This document shows positions 59,887 to 64,000 of a DNA stretch of 64,000 nt, one piece after another. The position numbers and the translations under genes are program-made. Below the pieces are notes generated by a model. The model saw only the letters and a list, made by a program, of their open reading frames with translations. It searched no databases and was not told where the DNA came from. Position 1 is the stretch's first letter. Every line of letters starts with the position of its first letter. The stretch comes from Liolophura sinensis (lineage: Eukaryota; Mollusca; Polyplacophora; Chitonida; Chitonidae): NCBI RefSeq assembly GCF_032854445.1, contig NC_088298.1, positions 11,831,504-11,895,503 of the forward strand, given 5' to 3'.

Positions 59887-60135
59887 GTGTTCTGCGGCAA
59901 CAATCCGGGTTTACTTTGGTGTTTATTTGAATGTGACAAGATTGTGTTAAATGGAAACGTTCCACTATCATGGGCTCAGAAAGGGAAGTTACAGCGGCAC
60001 AAGACGGGTCTTCGCATCTTGGTCAAGAAAAGTGTTCCCCTGCATAAGAAAGGACGGATTGTTGAACGCGGTGGGCTCCTCACCACTGCACCAGCCCTCA
60101 TCGGCGGCATCATTAAGATCATAGGTAGGAGGTAA
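59887..60135 (+). CDS. Small basic element protein, copy B
   Basis: Counterpart of 22,015-22,263, open over the same 82 codons with few changes (AQKGKLQRHKTG for AQRGKLQRRKTG). Confidence 0.4.
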   Translation: MFCGNNPGLLWCLFECDKIVLNGNVPLSWAQKGKLQRHKTGLRILVKKSVPLHKKGRIVERGGLLTTAPALIGGIIKIIGRR

Positions 60136-60265
60136 TCCAGCACGCCAAGAAAATGACCTTGGTCGAGCTGCGGCTCTTGGACACGCTCTCGCGGCCACCA
60201 CCTCCGTACCCCGTCTTCCCGTACCCCGTGCCCAGTACTGGACACTCAGGGCGCTCGACCAAAAG

Positions 60266-60703
60266 ATGTCATTGATCTTCTATGACACGATCCTCTCGGA
60301 CGATGAGAAAATACAGCGGTATCCCAACACCCTTCAACGGTACCTTGCCTTTCAAGATCAATACCAAGCCACGCAGCAGCCAAGTCTGACGACGAACAAG
60401 CCCTCCTCCAACCTTGTCGGTCGTTTAAGCGAGGGGAAGGTTTTAGAAAGCGTTCCCGTCGTTTTAAGGCGAAAGGCTGCTCTGCTCTGGAGCAACACTG
60501 AGCGATTGGGTGAGAGAAAAGATGGACTCACCAGCCCAGACGAAAAAACCCGTTACCGCATCACGATCTCTGCCCGCCCTGTTCTCAACTTCCTCCTCCT
60601 CCTCCCGCTAAAACCACTACCACCAAAACCACTACCAACAACACAACACCCAAGGGACGAAAACAGCGGCGACCTCCGTCACCAGCCATCGAGCCCCCGG
60701 TAA
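60266..60703 (+). CDS. Unidentified element protein, copy B (open)
   Basis: A 145-codon open version of the copy A pseudogene, with an acidic N-terminal third, a charged middle (RLSEGKVLESVPVVLRRKAA) and a proline-rich tail (LPLKPLPPKPLPTTQHP). The tail may be a frame-shifted end. Function unknown. Confidence 0.45.
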   Translation: MSLIFYDTILSDDEKIQRYPNTLQRYLAFQDQYQATQQPSLTTNKPSSNLVGRLSEGKVLESVPVVLRRKAALLWSNTERLGERKDGLTSPDEKTRYRITISARPVLNFLLLLPLKPLPPKPLPTTQHPRDENSGDLRHQPSSPR

Positions 60704-60776
60704 AGTGCAGTCTGTATAAAATACCGGTGCTAGATGGAAAACAGTAAGTCCTCCCGGAGGACATCACCTCATCAAC

Positions 60777-61510
60777 ATGTTTTACGTTACACTGCCCAGT
60801 AACAGCTCGCGCGACCACTTCCCGAGCAATACATTCACGCATTTCACCATCCAACTACCACAGGCCATGTATTTGACTGGTGACTGGGAATTTGGGTTGG
60901 TAGAAATACAGTACCCCTGTACCTCGTTCAACGTGCGGCAAGACGAAATGTGGTATGTCTTAGACTAAAAAGAGAACCCGCTCCGCGCTACGGATAAGTT
61001 AACATTGCCAGCAGGCTATTACCATTCACCCAAGGCCCTCCCCAAGCGACACACACATTCCTTTTCTCAAGGCTCACGACGTTGATTTGACTTTTAATAT
61101 CAATGATGTGCAGGGGAAATACAGCCCGCGGTTTCATAAACAACTGGGGCTCATTTTCAGTCCACGTCTAAAGCAGGTCATGAATTTTCCGTACGATTGG
61201 ATCATGGGGCCGGCGGATCTGCTGCATGTCGGTGCCGAGGATTTAGATGGCACCACACCCACGCTGTACGTGTACACGGACATTGTCGAACCGCGTGTGG
61301 TGGGAGACACGCTGACGCCGCTGCTGCGGATGGTTTCCACGACAGGGAAGTACAAGCAGCACATCTGCAAGACCTTCCAACACGTGTAATGCGTCCTTGT
61401 ACGGCGCAAGCATTTCTCGACGGTAGAAATTGATATTAGGGACGCCACGGGCCAACCCGTCCCATTTATACGCGTTAAAATGCTACTGACATTTCACTTT
61501 CGACAGGGGT
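60777..61510 (+). pseudogene. Capsid-type element protein, copy B
   Basis: Counterpart of the copy A relic with the same internal stop after MWYVLD. One base upstream of the start is deleted relative to A ('ggaaaacag' against 'ggaaaaacag'). Confidence 0.55.
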
Positions 61511-61752
61511 GCGCATTATCTTTGCAATGAACGTCGTAGACGACCCCAACATGTGCGGATCCTTTTTCGACTATTACACCAAGCAAGTCGGTGGAGGTGG
61601 GTTACCTGTGTTTCGGGGGTGTGGTTGTACAGCGCGGTCACGGCTTGCTTGACAGTTTTATCAAAATGGCGCAGCCCTTGTTAAAGCCAGGTGTTAAAGC
61701 GTTGGGTAAAAGTGCGCTATGTGTCGAACTGAAAGTCATGGGCGGCGTGTGA
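61511..61752 (+). pseudogene. Small minor-capsid-like relic, copy B
   Basis: Counterpart of 23,641-23,881, equally lacking an intact frame. The basic tail lies at 61,818-62,054. Confidence 0.35.
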
Positions 61753-61977
61753 GACGAGAGAGTGCCGGTGTGAGCCAGGCCTAGAAAAGACGCGCTCTGG
61801 AGAGGGGAAAACAGCTGGTGGTCAAAGCCGGTCGCTACGCCCAGCACAGGATGCTGGGCAAGCTGAAGTGGGTGAGAGAGACGTCTATTAAACGGAGGGT
61901 CCAACGCACCGCTCCCACTCGACACCTGCACGCAGGACCAAAAAGACGCGCCACCCCCACTGGTCCTCGCCTGGCCG

Positions 61978-63080
61978 TTGGGCGCAGAAGACGTACGCTC
62001 CCCCGTCAACTTCGACTCACCAAACCCCGCTCCGCACCAGATATTTTTCGCTAACGCCCTGGCTCTTCCCCACGCCAAGTGTTGCCCTTTGGTCAGTAGT
62101 GACTTTGATTTGTGGACCCTCTGCCGACACCAGCGTAGGAGAAGGTCGCTGGGATGCCACCAGTCCCATCGCCAGCCTGAGCGACTCGTGCCTGTGGAAT
62201 GTCTAATCACCAATGCGGACGGTGACATTTACTTGGACTTGGCCAACACCATATTGTACGTGAGGGCGAAATGCCTCTACGGGGGAGGGGAGGGGTTGTA
62301 GAGCCTAGCAAGTTTGTAGGATCGACTAACCTGTGGCTGCATTCGCTGTGGGAACAGGTCGACGCCTCTCTGAACGACAGTAATCACCAGTTCCACCAAC
62401 ATGTACCCGTACCGTGCCTACTTGGAAACGTTGTTGTCTTACGGCGCAGAGGCCAAGAACACCCAGCTGTCCTCCGCCTTGTGGTACACGGACACCCCAG
62501 AGATGTTTGACAGGACGGACGTAGAATTTTACAAACGGCTGCAGCTCACGGCCCATAGTCGGTCGGTTGACATACTGGGACGCCTGCTCTGTGACATGTT
62601 CCTGCAACGGCGTCACCTGCTGAACAAGGTGGCGTCCAAAACGCGTTTGCCTTTGTGGAGGGTGTGGAGGGCCCCGACTACAAGACCCGCTTGAAAGAGG
62701 TGTCGATCTTTGTGCCCAAAGTCAAAGTCATCAGCGGCGTTCAACTGGGGAATTTTGAAGCGTTGGCCAAAACACCTGCCAAGTGCCCTTTCCGTCACGA
62801 GCTTTGAGACCGGAATATCGTCGGAACGTACATGAACCTCTTTACCAACACGGGGAAAGTGTTTCACGACGAGTGGAACTCGATCCTTCGCATCGGGTTC
62901 GCCAAAGGCAACACGCTGTTTCGATTTGACCCCCAAACTCCACCACGATCACCAACCTGAACTTGGTCCAGAAAGGTGAATTGCGCCTGGAGATGCGGTT
63001 TTCCAGGCCATTAACGTGGTGTGCTACGCCGATTTCAATAGCATCAAAGAAACGTGCTCTGTGACTTCGCCAGTTGAAAT
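61978..63080 (+). pseudogene. F54H12.2-like capsid-type protein, copy B
   Basis: Counterpart of the A relic. The stretch 62,401-62,694 is open and contains MYPYRAYLETLLSYGAEAKN and PEMFDRTDVEFYKRLQLTAH. Frameshifts near 62,160 and 62,640 and later ones prevent a full-length product. Several small deletions differ from A. Confidence 0.6.
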
Positions 63081-63088
63081 AACAAAAC

Positions 63089-63319
63089 TTGGGCACGATG
63101 CAATTGCATCGTATGCTACAGGCGGGCGTGTTCACCCGCGCCGTGCTGGGGGATGTCTACGCTGGAGACCGCCTCCCTCACCAAGTGACCAACCGTCTCG
63201 TGGCTCTCACTGGCACTGCTAGGCAGGAGTCTAGGGGATTGGGTTGGGTCGGATTGCAAGTGGCTCGCTGGGGATCTCCCACTTTTTTCTTGTTCGACTC
63301 ATTCGTTTTCAAAAAATAG
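63089..63319 (+). pseudogene. Truncated protease-like ORF, copy B
   Basis: Counterpart of 25,245-25,475, open for 76 codons and truncated at the same satellite boundary. Confidence 0.4.
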
Positions 63320-63720
63320 CATAGTATAACTTTAGTAGAGGATATGATAGTATAGTACAGTATAACTATAGTAGAGTTAAACTATAGCATCGTAGAGTAT
63401 AATTATAGTAGAATATAACTATAATATTATATAGCTATAACATAGTAAAACGGTGACTGGATGTAAAAGGTCTGGGGCGTGTGATGTCGTAACACCCCGC
63501 GCACAGTGTCAGCCTGAGTCTTGCCGAGGACGTCATAGATTATTTTTGTCTAACGGGCCAGGCGGGAGTTTTGCCGGATTCCCTGTCGGGGTGAGACCCC
63601 GATATCTGAGAGAGTATATCAACAGACGGGTATCCAGAGCGTGTATGGCGGCTTATAACAGAAGAGACAGCTATCAACACAGCTATATATCTATATATAT
63701 ATATCCATCCCCACTATAAG
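63318..63720 (+). repeat. TATAG-type satellite, copy B
   Basis: Counterpart of the first part of the copy A satellite, ending at 'ctataag' where a different repeat begins. Confidence 0.75.
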
Positions 63721-64000
63721 GAGTGAGTGAGTGAGTGAAAGTTTTAACGTCGCTTTCAACAATATTTCAGTTTTATCGCGACAATAAAACGTCAAGTAGT
63801 CGATGTACTACGGATAATTCATTTACTATTCAGTCAAAAAAGGACATCAGAAGTCACATAACAAACACAGACGGTAGTTTAAAATTACAGCTTTCCTGCA
63901 ATACCAATGGCAGAGAGAAAGTCAAAAATAGTATCACTTTCTACAGAATTGAAAAGTTCTGAAAGAGAGCTCACGTGATAAAAGGAATCTCGTACAGGAG
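63721..64000 (+). repeat. GAGT-headed interspersed repeat and unassigned edge
   Basis: (GAGT)n at 63,721-63,738 followed by 'gaaagttttaacgtcgcttt' and 'aacaatatttcagtttta' is a form I associate with a common molluscan interspersed repeat. It interrupts the similarity between copies A and B. The last 150 bases show no gene. Confidence 0.5.

Larger units (their letters stand above)
38399..63720 (+). repeat. Segmental duplication, copy B
   Basis: Direct repeat of copy A, with the same order of repeats, gene exons and Maverick relic. It retains open frames that are broken in A (the second terminal exon, a 145-residue element ORF) and lacks the solo LTR of A. At 63,720 it passes into a GAGT-headed interspersed repeat, where A continues with other sequence, so the end of similarity may be a later insertion and not the original breakpoint. 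Confidence 0.95.
57404..64000 (+). mobile_element. Decayed Maverick/Polinton-type element, copy B (runs off window)
   Basis: Same left terminus and same gene relics as at 19,520. It shares the main disabling lesions (for example a TAG in the integrase near 58,307), so decay preceded the large duplication. The right TIR is outside the window. Confidence 0.8.

Noticed and set aside
61638-62228. A 196-codon minus-strand ORF across the capsid-type region (shorter in A, 23,767-24,207)
   Set aside because: It is antisense to element relics in a GC-rich stretch where stops are rare, and it has low-complexity composition. The sense strand carries the recognisable motifs.

Overview
The window is eukaryotic, intron-containing DNA from an animal, most likely a marine lophotrochozoan such as a mollusc. 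The reasons are a gene split by canonical GT/AG introns and repeat families that I associate with molluscs: a tRNA-headed SINE ending in an (AAAT)n tail, and a GAGT-headed repeat at the right edge. Accessory DNA dominates; only one gene family looks plainly functional.

The large-scale layout is a direct segmental duplication. Copy A (1 to about 25,880) recurs as copy B (about 38,399 to 63,720) with a period of about 38.4 kb. Each copy holds, in order: degenerate roughly 0.4-0.5 kb repeats; a CTCGAG-rich fold-back element; a 1.5 kb block present twice (P1, P2) that carries an unidentified minus-strand ORF; a three-exon sulfotransferase-like gene (exons 1 and 2, then two tandem copies of the terminal exon); and a decayed Maverick/Polinton-type element.

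The gene encodes a predicted 266-residue type II membrane sulfotransferase related to the WSCD family. A local tandem duplication (Q1/Q2) copied the last exon. In copy B both terminal exons are open; in copy A the second has a premature stop. The Q1/Q2 breakpoint lies inside the terminal inverted repeat (TIR) of the Maverick element, so a TIR fragment now sits between the alternative last exons. The inferred order is element insertion and decay, then exon duplication, then the 38 kb duplication, then copy-specific events: a 656-bp solo LTR in A, private stop codons, and small indels.

In copy A the Maverick relic runs from about 19,520 to 29,592. On the plus strand it carries remnants of an integrase with a chromodomain-like tail, a packaging-type ATPase, a small basic protein, an unidentified protein, two capsid-type proteins with a small basic protein between them, and a truncated protease-like ORF. 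No protein-primed DNA polymerase is visible; its usual place holds TATAG-type satellite and a repeat array. Its TIRs are dense in E2F-like, CRE-like and CCAAT motifs. In copy B the element runs off the window's right edge.

Between the copies (29,600 to 38,400) are a hairpin MITE, a decayed LINE with endonuclease, reverse transcriptase and CCHC remnants, a higher-order minisatellite, a tRNA-like SINE fragment and a possible P-element/THAP-type transposase relic. All homology statements come from reading by eye; no search or alignment was run.
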